Positions 54,954-55,992 of a stretch of 55,992 nt of DNA are shown piece by piece (positions within the stretch are counted from its first letter, which is position 1; each line of letters begins with the position of its first letter). The notes beneath the pieces were generated by a model. The model did not search any database, was not told the DNA's origin, and worked only from the letters and a program-made list of their open reading frames with translations. The translations under genes were made by a program, and so were the position numbers. This DNA comes from Candidatus Binatia bacterium (GTDB lineage Bacteria; Desulfobacterota; Binatia; HRBIN30). The DNA is taken from assembly GCA_026415395.1 (NCBI GenBank), contig JAOAHD010000015.1, forward strand, positions 1 to 55,992, in the 5' to 3' direction.

Positions 54954-55992
54954 ATGACAAAGGGAGCGATGGGTCAACTTGGATCTGCCGTCGTCGGTTA
55001 TGTCGTGATGGCGGCGGGTCTGTTGGTCATTGGAGCAGTTGGTGCACCGCCGGTCTTGGCCAACGGTTGCGGCGCCAACGTCGAATGCGATGACGGCAAC
55101 CCCTGCAACGGAACGGAGACGTGATCCTCTGGCCAGTGCGTAGCAGGAGAACCCCTACCAGAAGGAGCACCATGCGACGACGGCGACCCTTGTACGCAAA
55201 GCGAGCGTTGCCAGGTATTTGATGGAAACTATTATTGTACCGGTGGGAATCTGAAACCTCAGTGCGGGTGCTGCCCGCTACCAGGATTCCTCGCAAGTGC
55301 AAGTTTTAGCTCCGAGGCTTGCACGACCCCCGGTTGCGTGGGTCGGAAACTCCTCGGTTTCGTCGAGGCGAGAGCGAGTTCCACCTTCATTGGCTGCACC
55401 GCGCCAGTCACACAAGATTACTGCTCAAACGAAGCACAGGGAGAGTTCGTCCAAAATGTCTTGTGTAACTCCGAGTTGGGGCTTTGCGAAACCCGAGCAG
55501 CATGTGGGAACGGCGTCGTCGAACCTGGCGAAGAGTGCGAACCGCAACAAGGCCAGGACCCGGTTTGCGGCTGCGATCCACAAACGTGCACCTATCCGCA
55601 GGGACCCTGCGACGACGGCAATGCCTGCACCACCGGCGACAGTTGCAACAATGGCGTGTGCCAGCCGGGGACACCAGTAACGTGTCAACCAGCCTCGCCT
55701 CCATGCGAGGCCGGCCTGCAGTGCAACCCGAGCACGGGGCAATGCGAAGATCTTGATGACCCACCTTTCGGGACCCCGTGCGACGTAGATCAGAATCCCT
55801 GGATGATCGACCAGTGTGACGGTCAAGGCTCTTGTGTGCTTGTTTTCTACCCCCCGCAAGGTACCTCCTGTGACGACGGCCTGTTCTGCAACGGCAGCGA
55901 CACCTGCGACGGCCTTGGTGTCTGCGAGCACAGCGGCGACCCGTGCACTGGCGGCACGGAGTGCAAACAAACCTGCAGCGAAGCTTTAGACA
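54954..55992 (+). pseudogene. Exported Cys-rich (CDDG-repeat) protein, interrupted by an in-frame TGA, runs off the right edge
   Basis: From ATG 54954, preceded by AAAGGAGGG, the frame encodes a signal peptide (VVGYVVMAAGLLVIGAVGAPPVLA-N, split here by the length limit) and a Cys-rich repeat region: ECDDGNPCNGTET, then TGA at 55122-55124, then SSGQCVAGEPLPEGAPCDDGD and many further repeats (CDDGNACTTGDSCNNGVC, CDDGLFCNGSDTCDGLGVC). By comparison with the repeat pattern a Cys is expected at the stop, and TGC to TGA is one base. The frame is open after the TGA to the edge (289 codons). Either a nonsense mutation or recoding; it has the look of a secreted or surface protein with many disulfides. 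Confidence 0.72.

Noticed and set aside
55122-55170. Selenocysteine recoding at the TGA as the main explanation
   Set aside because: No convincing downstream hairpin could be formed by eye and no sel gene is visible; nonsense mutation is simpler. Left as a check rather than a claim.

Overview
The window is a GC-rich (roughly 60-65% by eye) stretch of a Gram-negative chromosome. Secretin-type type IV pilus genes, outer-membrane porins, lipoproteins with Pro/Thr linkers, Cys-rich CDDG-type repeat proteins and thrombospondin-3-like calcium repeats together suggest a deltaproteobacterium-like or Binatota-like lineage. That placement is inference; no rRNA or tRNA gene is visible to settle it.

Layout. 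1-5.5 kb holds two lipoproteins on the minus strand, one a very large Pro/Thr-linked multi-Ig-domain protein running off the left edge. 5.5-12.1 kb is a tightly overlapping minus-strand operon pilM-pilN-pilO-pilP-pilQ-aroK-aroB with a good sigma70-type promoter upstream. 12.6-19.5 kb holds housekeeping and metabolic genes: rlmE, a small exported protein, pgeF, an MmgE/PrpD protein, a low-Mr phosphatase, an SDR, an exported calcium-repeat protein and ssb. 19.6-22.9 kb is a nitrogen-responsive unit (outer-membrane barrel, glnB/glnK, amtB) with a near-consensus sigma54 promoter at one end and a strong terminator at the other. 23.3-28.8 kb holds a MaoC hydratase, a LOG-family protein, a 704-residue nuclease-helicase-like DUF2075 protein and an isolated plus-strand glycosidase-like lipoprotein.

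28.9-40.9 kb is one minus-strand block: an outer-membrane porin, then catalytic, Fe-S, heme and chaperone genes of an ethylbenzene/steroid-C25-dehydrogenase-like molybdoenzyme, then an intact GlcD-GlcE-GlcF type FAD/Fe-S oxidoreductase. Every gene of the porin-molybdoenzyme part is broken. I count nine frame-changing sites and three in-frame stops over about 7.7 kb, while the glc genes just downstream and almost everything else in the window stay open. This is either a recently inactivated operon or a localised consensus-quality problem; a short-repeat deletion and the nonsense codons favour real decay, while four A-runs that are each one base short keep the artefact explanation alive.

41.2-49 kb carries aceE (homodimeric pyruvate dehydrogenase E1), a radical SAM/SPASM protein, an isocitrate lyase/PEP mutase-family enzyme, a methyltransferase translationally coupled to an unrecognised 192-residue protein, and an acyl-CoA synthetase. 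49-54.6 kb is a single 1848-residue protein with a GAF-like head, a coiled coil of about 1300 residues and two degenerate receiver-like domains at the C-terminus; it is the most unusual intact gene here. The right edge is a Cys-rich exported repeat protein whose frame is interrupted by a TGA exactly where a Cys is expected.
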